Assembly: GCA_964017235.1 (NCBI GenBank)
Contig: OZ024933.1
Coordinates: 56,712,255-56,776,254, forward strand
Length of the DNA stretch: 64,000 nt
Origin: Sabellastarte sp. h YS-2021
Lineage: Eukaryota; Annelida; Polychaeta; Sabellida; Sabellidae
Direction of reading: 5' to 3'
The notes below the pieces were generated by a model. That model saw only the letters and a list, made by a program, of their open reading frames with translations, searched no databases and was not told the origin of the DNA. The translations under genes were made by a program, and so were the position numbers. Positions 55,809 through 64,000 of the stretch are shown here, piece by piece; the first letter of the stretch is position 1, and the number at the start of each line of letters is the position of its first letter.

Positions 55809-56048
55809 AGGGGGCCACGGTGGCAGAGTAGTAACACTCTTGCCTCCCACCTCTGAGGCCGGGGTTCGGTTCCCGGCATGGCCTAAAGTGGGAAAGCTGG
55901 TAGTTGCTTGCCGTTGGTCGGCAGTTTACAGTACAGAACCCTGGCGAACTCTCTGTACTGGTTTCCTCTGCCCTTCCAACTACCTGTCATGATATGACCT
56001 GTACAGTGTTTAAAGCGACGTAAAACCCCAAACAAATAAATAAATAAA
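55809..56048 (+). repeat. tRNA-like SINE, family B, complete with perfect 15-bp target duplication
   Basis: It starts AGGGGGCCACGGTGGCAGAG (box A region), box B is GGGGTTCGGTTCCCGG, the body has AAAGCTGGTAGTTGCTTGCC and GTCGGCAGTTTACAGTACAG, and it ends with CGACGTAAAACCCC and an AAATAAATAAATAAA tail. TTAAGTATTGGTTTT flanks it exactly on both sides (55794-55808 and 56049-56063). Box A and box B give an internal pol III promoter. Plus-strand frame 55801-55992 is incidental. Confidence 0.95.
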
Positions 56049-56149
56049 TTAAGTATTGGTTTTCCGCTTTTTTCTTGAATATATTAAAATCGTCATGCAT
56101 TTCATTTTGTTGATAAAATTCCCCTCAAAGTATTCTGCTACACTCTCAT

Positions 56150-56465
56150 GCTGTCACAACTTTGACCTTTGACTGATACTTTGTCCAATACTAATAAGTA
56201 CTGGATACTTTCTCTAAGTGACCATTTTTGGCAGATTAATTTATTCCTGTAAAAAGAGAAATTACAGAATTTGGGAACTGAGTATCATGTATCTTGGGAC
56301 CAGGCATCACATAGGATATAGCGTGGGGTTTACAACGGCCAAACTCCTCAAAAGTGGCCAATACCAGAAAATATTGAAAATCTTGGCCCTATCGGGCCTC
56401 GCTCTCCAATATTTTCTAGTATTGGCCACTTTTTCAGAGTTTAACTGTATTATTAAGTTACACTT
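56150..56465. repeat. Palindromic family P (copy 3)
   Basis: GTCCAATACTAATAAGTACTGG, then GAAATTACAGAATTTGGGAA, then a clean inverted repeat: AAAAGTGGCCAATACCAGAA pairs with TTCTAGTATTGGCCACTTTT around CTTGGCCCTATCGGGCCTCG. This is the best-preserved hairpin of the family. The frames on both strands (56218-56495) are its by-products. Confidence 0.8.
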
Positions 56466-57400
56466 GTGAGTTTTTCTTTTGTTAAAAGTGTCCAATATCT
56501 TTCATTATTGAACCAAATTGCATTTAAACTAGACAATATATATCACACCATTCACTAAAGTTACCTTCACTCCCATGAAGTAGGATTTTTGCATCCGCCT
56601 GTATCCTCTTTTGTTGACATGGCAACCAGTTCAAATTTGAACTTTGGAGGGAGTGCAGAAAGTGGTGTATTCTACAGCAACTGTCTCAACAGATTACTTA
56701 TTGTAATTCACAACTGATCACAATTACAATGTATTCCAGGTCATTAACTGAACTTATATAATGCATAAGCTTGTAATCATAATGTGTAAATTAGAAACAA
56801 TACAGTGAATGTATCTTTTGACATCAATGTTTCTCATAAGTTTCCTTATAAAAACGGAAAAATAACCAATTATGGTTACTATTGTTTGAATAATCATGAT
56901 ATTCTGATCTTCTGATGAGTTCCCAGCCTGACATATGGTTTGATATCAGAGCATATTATATGAAAACTATATTTTATATACATGACATTTAATCTAGATA
57001 CTATTTGTCTGTGCTGGGACAATCAGCTAAAATCAAACATCCAAGCTTGTCACAATGGGACATAAATCTCTATGTGATAGTGGCCCAATATAAAACAAGA
57101 GAAAAATACAGGGGCACTACATGTAGGCATCAGGAGTGCAATAAGAGAGCACTATCTATAACATGTTTTGTTGACTGTCAAACAGTTGTGTTGGGAAGTC
57201 TAGAATATAAAAATAAAACAAACACATGTACATGTTTATAAGAAAGACTTCCTATCCAACACACTGTAAAACATGCAGTTCTATACCCATATCATTATAT
57301 TTGTATAATGAAGTAGTACAGATAATTAGTAAACTTTTCGTTGTTTATATAAAAATCCTGATAATTTTCAGGATTTTGGGGGGCTTGTAATTTTATTATC
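56466..57400. other. Gene-free DNA
   Basis: No gene recognised. The frame 57005-57241 has no family resemblance. A small perfect palindrome, AATCCTGATAATTTTCAGGATT-like, lies near 57354-57375. Confidence 0.45.
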
Positions 57401-57408
57401 TGAATGTT

Positions 57409-57511
57409 GATGATTTAGGTATGAGTTCATGAAACAGTAATTATGTTTGTCATGACATAATATTCCATGACAAACAAAATTACTGTTTCATGAACTCATA
57501 CCTAAATCATC
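57409..57511. repeat. Near-perfect 46-bp inverted repeat (hairpin)
   Basis: The left arm (57409-57454) starts GATGATTTAGGTATGAGTTC and the right arm (57466-57511) ends GAACTCATACCTAAATCATC. The arms differ at one base, with an 11-base loop (ACATAATATTC). There is no coding content. The low divergence means it is recent or maintained. It could fold as RNA from either strand. Confidence 0.95.
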
Positions 57512-57734
57512 AGGGATTCTTACAGAATGCAAACTATACTGTTAGTAGTGTGACAGTACATGAAGGAATGATTAAATATACAAAACAACCAATCAACGTA
57601 GCCACTACCTTCTATAATCTGACTGGGGCTTTAGGCTCTTTTTATACATATATCATTTTATATTGCTTTTATTTATTTTGTATTAATTTTAGTGAAGATC
57701 TGATTAGATGTCAAACTTGCCCTCTGCCAATAAG

Positions 57735-57955
57735 ATATTAATCACAGTTTACTCGTTAGCAGGATTATGCAAATACTACTGGTAAGATCTTAATTAAAAA
57801 TGTAAAGCTGGGTCTTCATCCAACTTCATCCCATTAAATTTTGAGAGTGGTCTGGATCACCGCCTGGATATAAAAATATCAAGATCCAGATTTTCACATT
57901 TACTTGTTATTGAGCCATTTTTGAAAAAAATAAATCATACAAGCTTAGCAGAGGT
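57735..57955 (+). repeat. GGATC-rich interspersed repeat (copy)
   Basis: It contains GTTAGCAGGATTATGCAAAT, CCCATTAAATTTTGAGAGTG, GTCTGGATCACCGCCTGGAT and TTTACTTGTTATTGAGCC, then AGCAGAGGTATG. It shares its first part with 58845-58900 and its last part with 25385-25570. Confidence 0.7.
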
Positions 57956-57959
57956 ATGT

Positions 57960-58840
57960 GCTATTGTTTATTTTGTATCAATTTTGGTACAGAACTATCA
58001 AACAAATTTTAACATCAATCACACCAGACATATTTGCCAGTATTTCACAATACTTATAATTGCGTGTAGTTTAGTATGAACTTTACTGGACCTTTACTGA
58101 TGCAAATTAAATGTTTCTTTTCCTTTTAAATTCTGTTACAGGAGTAAAAAATTCTTACGTTTTTACTAATCATCAATAGATTCTTTAACCAGGAAGTACA
58201 GTGCATTTAAATATGACCTTACTACTAAAGCCTTCTGTTTAACTTCCTCATAAGAAAATCCCCCATCCTCGCTTTTTTCACCTGTGCAAGGCAGATCTTA
58301 TACTTAAGTCTGATCTGATATAAGAAATGAATATTCACCATTGGATTCAACCCTTAAAAATAAGCAACAATATACAAAATACATTAATAAATTCTTCAAC
58401 ATATTGGACAAAAATGGTATTAAAATGTCACAAAATCCCACGTCTGGAAAAACATTGGCATTAAGTCTAAATAATGGATAGTTTCTTAGTGGCAAAATTG
58501 TCATTTCTTAACAACTCTAACATTTGCAGAGTGCAGAGGATTTAGCTAAAAAGAAATAATAGGCCTTTTCAGACTTACAAATTGGTTTAGCAGGACAAAT
58601 GGAAAGCCTGCTTTAAGAATAAGTAGCAAGCAGTACAGGCAAGTGGTGCCATAGAAAACCTGACTGAAGCCATAAACAATACAACTGCAGTAGCTCTTCT
58701 TCGAATCCTTAATGTTTTAAATATATTTGCTGTTCTTCAATGGACTGTTGATGCACAAGCTGGTAACAACGAAGATTGTTTTATCATCACAGATAACATG
58801 TATACATGATGTCCAGTGAAATAATATAATACATCATTAC
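57960..58840. other. Gene-free DNA
   Basis: No gene recognised. Confidence 0.45.
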
Positions 58841-58844
58841 CTCT

Positions 58845-58900
58845 ACTAAGGAGGTATTAAATTCATGACCATCTATTTGTTTGTTAGCAGGATTACAAAG
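58845..58900 (+). repeat. Fragment of the GGATC-rich repeat, cut by Ngaro-3
   Basis: GGAGGTATTAAATTCATGAC, ATTTGTTTGTTAGCAGGATT and ACAAAG lead directly into the Ngaro-3 right end at 58901. The remainder of this repeat copy should lie beyond the other end of Ngaro-3, outside the window. Confidence 0.65.
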
Positions 58901-59097
58901 ACAGTTACTGATTTCCACCTAAGGTCAAGTTGGGTGAGAATAAAGGTCAGTTCCAAGGTCATGTTAGGGTTTGAGATCAAAGTGGATTTATGCTTGCGGT
59001 TTTTATTTTACATGTTAGTTTTATTTTACATGTTAGTTTATGTACAAAGAGTTAAAACCAGTAAAAGGTTTGGAAATTAAAAATTTACAAAACACCA
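58901..59097 (-). repeat. Ngaro-3 B2 repeat (right end)
   Basis: 197 bases; copy of 59648-59826 plus an extra direct duplication of a 20-base piece (TTTTATTTTACATGTTAGTT) near 59000-59040. On the minus strand it ends CAGTAACTGT, then host sequence. It contains three AAGGTCA words on the plus strand. Confidence 0.9.
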
Positions 59098-59647
59098 GCC
59101 CACACAGGGCATATACAGATACTAAAAACATTAACAGCTTGCAAACGCCAGCCCAGAGAGGGCATACACATATTATAATTCATGACGTGACTAGCACCAA
59201 TAAGCACTTTTACTTTAAGCACAAGATAACGTATAATACTGATGACTAGCATTTAAAATTTTTGTTATACTAAAAATCAATTCTAGAGGGGGCTACCAGG
59301 AATTGCTGGCCCTGCCTTAGTCTACGTATTAGTACACCTGTTATGTCATATTCGAGAGGGGGAACCAGGGTCTGCCTGGCCCAACCTTAGGTCAACCGGA
59401 TCCGAGTTTACCTAATCAGTTTCTCCCTTGTACCAGGGAAGGGATGGAGGGAATAAAATAACCTTGTTTGTCCTTTGACTACTTGATTCAATATGCAAGA
59501 CCCCTATCGCCAACAGAAGTTAAATGAAGCATGACCTAATTTGTGATTGGATGTTACATTTAACAAGAACCCTTTTTTATTATATAATGTCTAATTAAGG
59601 TGGGACAGAAACTGAGGAAGCAGGCCCCTATACAGGCCGTGCTTGAC
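59098..59647 (-). other. Ngaro-3 A2 and spacer
   Basis: About 550 bases between the B repeats. On the minus strand the part next to B1 (GTCAAGCACGGCCTGTATAG) should be A2, but A1 is outside the window, so its length is unknown. The spacer includes a worn duplicate pair (GCCCACACAGGGCATATACA / GCCCAGAGAGGGCATACACA) and another at 59285-59400 (AGAGGGGGCTACCAGG / GAGAGGGGGAACCAGG). No frame is recognised. Confidence 0.6.
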
Positions 59648-59826
59648 ACAGTTACTGATTTCCACCTAAGGTCAAGTTGGGTGAGAATAAAGGTCAGTTC
59701 CAAGGTCATGTTAGGGTTAGAGATCAAAGTGGATTTATGTTTGCGGTTTTTATTTTACATGTTAGTTTATGTACAAAGAGTTAAAACCAGTAAAAGGTTT
59801 GGAAATTAAAAATTTACAAAACACCA
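59648..59826 (-). repeat. Ngaro-3 B1 repeat
   Basis: 179 bases starting 9 bases after the YR stop on the minus strand. The B1-A2 junction reads AACTGTGTCAAGCACGG on the minus strand, which can be compared with CACTGTGTTGGTCAGGC of Ngaro-2. Confidence 0.9.
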
Positions 59827-59834
59827 AACCCAAA

Positions 59835-60812
59835 CTATAGGGAAGGTGGAATGATAGAGGCGAAAGTGGAGGGGACGATGGAAGGGGCTATTGATGCCTG
59901 TTGCAGGTACTGCCAGACAGCTGCACTTTTCCAGAGCCCGTGTGCCATGATGTCCTGAAGTTGAATATTTGAATCAAAGGCCAAAGTTGCTCCTGATCTC
60001 CTAAAGGAGTGGAACCCGTGTCCTTGCAAAGGGATGTTTAAATAATTTAGGACTGTTTTTAAAGCATCTCTAATGGTGGTGTCAATAACTGGGTGGAACG
60101 GTGGAAATTTATGAACGAATAGTGGAGCATGTTTAGGGAGAGGTCTAGTAAGCATTAGTTCTTTCAAGGCTTGAACAGGACAAAGGTCAGGGTTTTCTAA
60201 TCTAGGGATCTGGACAAAATGATGGGCTGAGGTATCTTGCAAGGTCTTGGTCCACTTAAGGAGGATATGAGCTCCAGGGTCTAAAAAGAGGATGTCTTGT
60301 CTAAGTATGTGTTTGATGGGGCTGAATAGAGCTTTGGAATGTGGAGCTATATTAGACATCCTAAGGAATGCAAAGAAGGCCAACAAAAAGGCCGCTCTAA
60401 ATAATGGGGGGTCACTCAAAAGGTCACAGGCTTTTGAAATGGCACTGAGTATGGGGAGTGAGAATATCCCTCTGGCAGTGGGATTGAAGCCTGAATTTCT
60501 TGCAATACTTTTGAGATAAGAAGTAACTAACTGATGAGAAAGGGGTTTTTGATCCCAGTCATATCGTTTGGCTAAGGCTTTGAGTGATGATACATAGTTT
60601 AACATCACCCTGTGGGATATGTTATTAATATGAAGGTATTCTAAGAAACTCAAGGTTGAATGAACTGTAAATTGTAATGGAAGGTCCATGACAATGACAA
60701 ATGATAGATACGTCTTGAGATGGGTGGTATGTGCAGATCTGGTGGCAGGTCTATAGGCCATGCTAATTCTATTCCAAGCTGCCTGTGCTAATGCTGATGA
60801 AGGAGCCTCCAT
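59835..60812 (-). CDS. Ngaro-3 tyrosine recombinase (YR), intact
   Basis: 325 residues from MEAPSSALAQAAWNRI. The amino-terminal core-binding domain runs to about residue 110. Catalytic residues: R151 (FAFLRMSNI), H268-x-x-R271 (GFHSFRRSGATLAFD), H291 (AHGLWKS) and nucleophile Y302 (VWQYLQQ). The start lies 9 bases after the RT/RNase H stop, so the two frames could be read by reinitiation or readthrough. Length and all key residues are normal for the family, with no visible break. Minus-strand terminus SIIPPSL. Confidence 0.93.
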   Translation of the reverse strand: MEAPSSALAQAAWNRISMAYRPATRSAHTTHLKTYLSFVIVMDLPLQFTVHSTLSFLEYLHINNISHRVMLNYVSSLKALAKRYDWDQKPLSHQLVTSYLKSIARNSGFNPTARGIFSLPILSAISKACDLLSDPPLFRAAFLLAFFAFLRMSNIAPHSKALFSPIKHILRQDILFLDPGAHILLKWTKTLQDTSAHHFVQIPRLENPDLCPVQALKELMLTRPLPKHAPLFVHKFPPFHPVIDTTIRDALKTVLNYLNIPLQGHGFHSFRRSGATLAFDSNIQLQDIMAHGLWKSAAVWQYLQQASIAPSIVPSTFASIIPPSL

Positions 60813-60821
60813 ATCTGTAAA

Positions 60822-63215
60822 TTATACATGAAGACTGAGGTCAAAATATGCATGATCCACGTTATCCCAGTTATAATTATCTAACAAATCCTGTAAAATT
60901 TCGTTATTCACAGGTTTTGGTGAATAGATTCTTGACAAGGTGTCGGCTATACTATTCTTAACACCAGGTATGTGATTAATCTCTATTTCAATATCATTGT
61001 GAGCTGTAAGCAGCCACAAATTCCTAATACAAAGGGCCAAGAATGGGTCCTTGGTCTTGCCAGACCTGATCACCTGGACCACACTGTAATTATCGCAAAA
61101 GATGTGTATTCGCATATGTCGCCATTGACTACCCCATAATCTCAAGGCAATTACTACATTCAGCATCTCTAGATGCACTATTGTAAGTTCAAAGCCTGGG
61201 ATTTGCCTAACAGGGGTGGCAAACACCCTACGTCTCCAGACCCCCCCCAATGAGGCATCCAGGAAAAGAGTCTGACTTTCATCGACTTCCGGCTTCCTAA
61301 AATAAGTAATTCCATTGAAGGTTGGGAGGAATTCTAGGAACCAAGCGATATCTCTCTGAAATTCTTCATTTAATTGAATTCTGGCTCTGCCTGAATTCTG
61401 TCTGAATAAAGCTAATATTCGATTGATAAAAACTCTTGCTGAACGAACACATTTTTGAATATAGAGAAGTTTCCCCATTAGGGATTGATATGCTCTTTTT
61501 GTCAAATATTTTTGGTCCTTGGCCTTAGCACATTCTGCCATAATTTCACTTAGTTTGGCCTGAGGGATGGACAGAGTACTATTATTGACATCTATATCAA
61601 TACCCAAATATGTAACTGTTTTACTGGGGGCCGTAAGCTTCGCAAGATTCAATGGTAGACCGAGTTCACTCAGGAGAGTGCACAAGTTTTGGAAAACATT
61701 GTCAGCCTTAGATCGAGGGAGTACGGCGACATAGTCATCGATATAGCAGTGTAACTTGGTTTGATCCCTCATAATGTAAGCTACTGCATCGGATATTAAT
61801 TGATACGAAGCCGTGCCATGGATCCAGCCGAACGCCACCGACTTATCAAGAAAATATTGGTTATTGACTTTAAGACCAAACTTAAGGGTATCAGCTGGGT
61901 CTACAGGTAAATTCCTAAATGCCCTGGCCACATCCACCTTGAAAAGCACAGGGTCGTTTACTGTGTCAATTATATCTTGAACAACATTGTCAATGGATGG
62001 AAGTTTAAGTGCAAATAGGTTACCATCAAAGCGATCTTTTGACACATGGTCATTTAGAGATTGGCCCCTGGGGTAGGACAGGTCCAGAATAACCCTCCTG
62101 TTGTCTCCCTCTTTGGGTCGGGACATCAAGGGGGAACAATGATATTCAGGGTGGTCCACACTATCCTGGGGGCCTAACATGGCCCCTAATTCAATCTCTT
62201 TATGTAAATATTTTTGAATGTCAGTTGGATACTGTAATGCTGAGTAATGGTTACATACATTAGTGTTATGCAACTGAGAACGATCCTGGATGGACAAGGG
62301 AAAACCGAACTTAATATACTGGATTAATCTATCATCAGGGTAATCCTGTAAGTATTTTTCCCACATTTTTATGTTTAGACCCGAGACTATGGGGATCCTA
62401 GCCTCCTGATAATTTGGTTTGGCAGTGGACAAGATGATGTTAGCTACTTGTAAGCATTTGTCGATCGAAGTTATGTCCACTGGAGAGCGATCAGGACCAA
62501 TGAATCTGAAGGTTGTTGGTTCTAAAGCGAGATATCCCACAGTCTTGTCAGGGAGATTAAAGTCGCGCAAAATATCTATGTTGGGGGTGGGGTACAGTCT
62601 ACTAACTAGTCCACTACCCTCGGGGGTGTCCTTCATGACCTCATCCTTACTACCTGTGAGCAGGTTGACTTGGTGATCACAATACCCCGCACCACCTAGT
62701 TGGTTTTCCTCCCCCAACATGACTTGAGATGAAGTTTTGTCCCTTGTAAGTTCATCAATAATGTTAACCATATACTGAGTGTAGGAGCAACCATGGTGAT
62801 CCCAATATTGTTTATCTTTGTAAAAATCTCTATGTGCAGTCTTGGCTGCCACTATTTCTTGAGGCTTGTAATACCTAACTCTAGTGGATTGCATCAAAGA
62901 CAAATGAAGATTACATATGATTCGAAAGGGGCCTAAAGTCCCCATGAAAGGGACCAGGGAAACCAACTGCTCCCTGTGGTTGACTGCCCATATATAAAAA
63001 CCCTGAGAAAATTCAATTATGTCTCGAGTTATATACGCAATTTGACCCCAAAGGTCACCATGACTGCTCCAATGGTCAGTAAAAGCAATGTTCACCATAA
63101 CCTGGTTCACACTGAGGGACTCCGTCCCTTCACAGATATAGGCTACCCCTGGATCCCCAGCAGTCACCAAAGACCTCAAGCTAAGTACATTATCATAAAT
63201 AGCAAAAGTAAACAA
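60822..63215 (-). CDS. Ngaro-3 reverse transcriptase and RNase H polyprotein
   Basis: 797 residues. The first 270 are the linker, ending NYQEARIPIVSGLNIKMWEK, the block before RT. RT: RRVILDLSYPRGQSLN (fingers), FKVDVARAFRNLPVDPADT with D428, active site Y-I-D-D at 491-494, LGIDIDVNNSTLSIP and LTKRAYQSLMGKLLYIQKCV. RNase H: LFLDASLGGVW (D653), IVHLEMLNVVIAL (E683), IFCDNYSVVQVI (D708), SIADTLSRIY (D758). The first codon is TTG, not ATG. The frame is open about 45 bases further upstream (to near 63261), so coding enters from the linker. No lesion inside. Confidence 0.93.
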   Translation of the reverse strand: MFTFAIYDNVLSLRSLVTAGDPGVAYICEGTESLSVNQVMVNIAFTDHWSSHGDLWGQIAYITRDIIEFSQGFYIWAVNHREQLVSLVPFMGTLGPFRIICNLHLSLMQSTRVRYYKPQEIVAAKTAHRDFYKDKQYWDHHGCSYTQYMVNIIDELTRDKTSSQVMLGEENQLGGAGYCDHQVNLLTGSKDEVMKDTPEGSGLVSRLYPTPNIDILRDFNLPDKTVGYLALEPTTFRFIGPDRSPVDITSIDKCLQVANIILSTAKPNYQEARIPIVSGLNIKMWEKYLQDYPDDRLIQYIKFGFPLSIQDRSQLHNTNVCNHYSALQYPTDIQKYLHKEIELGAMLGPQDSVDHPEYHCSPLMSRPKEGDNRRVILDLSYPRGQSLNDHVSKDRFDGNLFALKLPSIDNVVQDIIDTVNDPVLFKVDVARAFRNLPVDPADTLKFGLKVNNQYFLDKSVAFGWIHGTASYQLISDAVAYIMRDQTKLHCYIDDYVAVLPRSKADNVFQNLCTLLSELGLPLNLAKLTAPSKTVTYLGIDIDVNNSTLSIPQAKLSEIMAECAKAKDQKYLTKRAYQSLMGKLLYIQKCVRSARVFINRILALFRQNSGRARIQLNEEFQRDIAWFLEFLPTFNGITYFRKPEVDESQTLFLDASLGGVWRRRVFATPVRQIPGFELTIVHLEMLNVVIALRLWGSQWRHMRIHIFCDNYSVVQVIRSGKTKDPFLALCIRNLWLLTAHNDIEIEINHIPGVKNSIADTLSRIYSPKPVNNEILQDLLDNYNWDNVDHAYFDLSLHV

Positions 63216-63256
63216 GTTCGCCTCGCGCCATTGACTGCTAGGGAACCAGGGGGGGG

Positions 63257-63465
63257 CACATTAAATCACAATTTGATAATTTTACATTGTTTTCATTGAT
63301 TACATTATTAGACAAAGTCACTGAACAACATGTCTCTGCTCCATCACTTACACTAGATTTCCAAAGTTCATAGTCCTGATCCTGAAATTCTGTTACTTTA
63401 CCATTACTGTTTTTACTACAACTAAAGTTATTTACTTTTAACTGTTCTGTATTTGCAGTGTGTCA
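63257..63465 (-). CDS. Ngaro-3 Gag-Pol linker segment in another frame
   Basis: The minus strand between Gag and the RT frame is open for about 70 codons in a different frame: NSNGKVTEFQDQDYELWKSS, then TLSNNVINENNVKLSN and CDLMCPP at an 8-C run (63249-63256). Across that run the reading shifts into PWFPSSQWREANLFTFAI of the polyprotein. It has no fold I recognise, but polar, Asn/Ser-rich composition resembles the Ngaro-2 linker. Whether the shift is a lesion, a sequencing error at the homopolymer or a regulated slip cannot be told. Confidence 0.5.
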
Positions 63466-63503
63466 AGGTGATCCTACAGGATCCTACCTTGAAGTGTTAG
63501 GTT

Positions 63504-64000
63504 TCAGTTCCTGAGATCTGCTACCATTCTTGGCTGTGCACTTGGATGAGACATAGAACGTCCTTGCTTAAAACAGAATGTACAAATGTGCCTGTAGACT
63601 CCATGGTGGCTGTCATTCACACAGCTACCTTCATTAAAAAATTTACAAACTCTGCTCTTGGCTGAGGTGCTGACATTCTGGCTGTTGAGAACTGCAATTT
63701 GTGAAGAACTTACGCGGTTAAGAGCCCACTGTGTCGTATCATCCCAGGCTAATCTCCCCTCCTCCACCTCAGTCATGGAAACAGCCCAGGCGGATCGCAC
63801 GGCTGGCCACGGCAGAGCCACGGCATCGCGCAGAGCAAGAGTTACCTGAGTAAGGACTTGTCGTAACAGAGTGTCATCCTGAATCTGCAAAACATTACTC
63901 AGTTGACCTGCCGCCCACTGCTGGAGGCTCATGTCATCATAGACGGGCTTACGTGTGTTAGCTGCTGCCACAAATCCCTCATTAGGCCACCTTCCCTCGG
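63504..64000 (-). CDS. Ngaro-3 Gag, carboxy-terminal part (cut by window end)
   Basis: The frame is open to the window edge (reading EGRWPNEGFVAAANTRKPVY), so the apparent GTG start at 63971 is not real. YDDMSLQQWAAGQL matches the Ngaro-1 and Ngaro-2 Gag block, followed by LPWPAVRSAWAVSMTEVEEG and LNRVSSSQIAV. The zinc-binding end is C-K-F-F-N-E-G-S-C, H-H-G-V-Y-R-H-I-C-T-F-C-F and S-H-P. The final Cys of the motif seen in Ngaro-2 (KDC) is absent. It ends VADLRN. Confidence 0.85.
   Translation of the reverse strand, partial: EGRWPNEGFVAAANTRKPVYDDMSLQQWAAGQLSNVLQIQDDTLLRQVLTQVTLALRDAVALPWPAVRSAWAVSMTEVEEGRLAWDDTTQWALNRVSSSQIAVLNSQNVSTSAKSRVCKFFNEGSCVNDSHHGVYRHICTFCFKQGRSMSHPSAQPRMVADLRN

Larger units (their letters stand above)
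58901..64000 (-). mobile_element. Ngaro-3: YR retrotransposon, continues past window end
   Basis: Minus-strand order from the window end: Gag (partial), linker, RT plus RNase H in one frame, YR, B1 (59826-59648), A2 and spacer (59647-59098), B2 (59097-58901). A1 should lie beyond 64000. It is a different subfamily from Ngaro-2: proteins are similar in order and motifs but diverged, and the repeats differ in sequence and length. RT, RNase H and YR catalytic residues are all present, so it may be the most intact element here. Confidence 0.9.

Noticed and set aside
55809..56048. Functional tRNA gene
   Set aside because: Box A and box B are present, but no cloverleaf with proper anticodon and acceptor arms could be drawn; target duplication and tail show a SINE.
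1..64000. CRISPR arrays, bacterial operons or prophage
   Set aside because: Composition, SINEs, LINEs and lack of dense coding show eukaryotic DNA; the tandem repeats have no spacer structure.

Overview
This 64 kb window is AT-rich animal genomic DNA that is almost entirely interspersed repeat. I see no convincing host protein-coding gene. Ngaro-type tyrosine-recombinase (YR) retrotransposons, a two-ORF L1/Tx1-like LINE, CR1/L2-like LINE pieces, three tRNA-like SINE families and a 5S-rRNA-derived SINE together point to a metazoan, most plausibly a marine invertebrate (lophotrochozoan, hemichordate or cephalochordate). The sequence alone does not settle the phylum.

Layout. 1-21.6 kb: non-coding DNA with SINEs, small tandem repeats, hairpin elements, a decayed CR1/L2-like LINE (about 12.0-13.2 kb, minus) and the first copy of a 1.4 kb repeat (14.7-16.1 kb). 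21.65-24.84 kb: a decayed, truncated Ngaro element (Ngaro-1, plus). 25-36.7 kb: non-coding DNA with SINEs, a CR1/L2-like LINE 3' end, the second 1.4 kb repeat (32.3-33.9 kb) and a short possible Crypton/DUF3504-like fragment. 36.7-43.0 kb: a minus-strand L1/Tx1-like LINE with recognisable but frameshifted ORF1 and ORF2. 43.3-46.3 kb: a truncated CR1/L2-like LINE and two MITEs. 47.94-55.48 kb: a complete-length Ngaro element (Ngaro-2, plus) with split direct repeats. 55.5-58.9 kb: a young SINE, a palindromic repeat and a near-perfect hairpin. 58.9-64 kb: a third Ngaro element (Ngaro-3, minus), whose RT/RNase H and YR frames are open; it runs off the window end.

Most interesting point: ORF1 of the LINE (41677-42974, minus) joins an ordinary LINE ORF1 protein (coiled coil, RRM-like region, C-terminal domain) to a C-terminal NADAR (YbiA-like) domain. 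NADAR proteins act on ADP-ribose chemistry, including removal of ADP-ribose from guanine. A retrotransposon nucleic-acid chaperone carrying such a domain suggests a counter-defence or repair function for the element's RNA or cDNA. I do not know of a described example. The domain is read across one frame break in this copy.

The Ngaro elements follow the expected life cycle: Gag, RT plus RNase H, and a tyrosine recombinase that integrates a circular DNA. The circle junction (right end joined to left end) is preserved internally as the B1-A2 boundary in both Ngaro-2 and Ngaro-3, and both junctions share ACTGTGT. Their repeats also carry clusters of nuclear-receptor-like RGGTCA hexamers.
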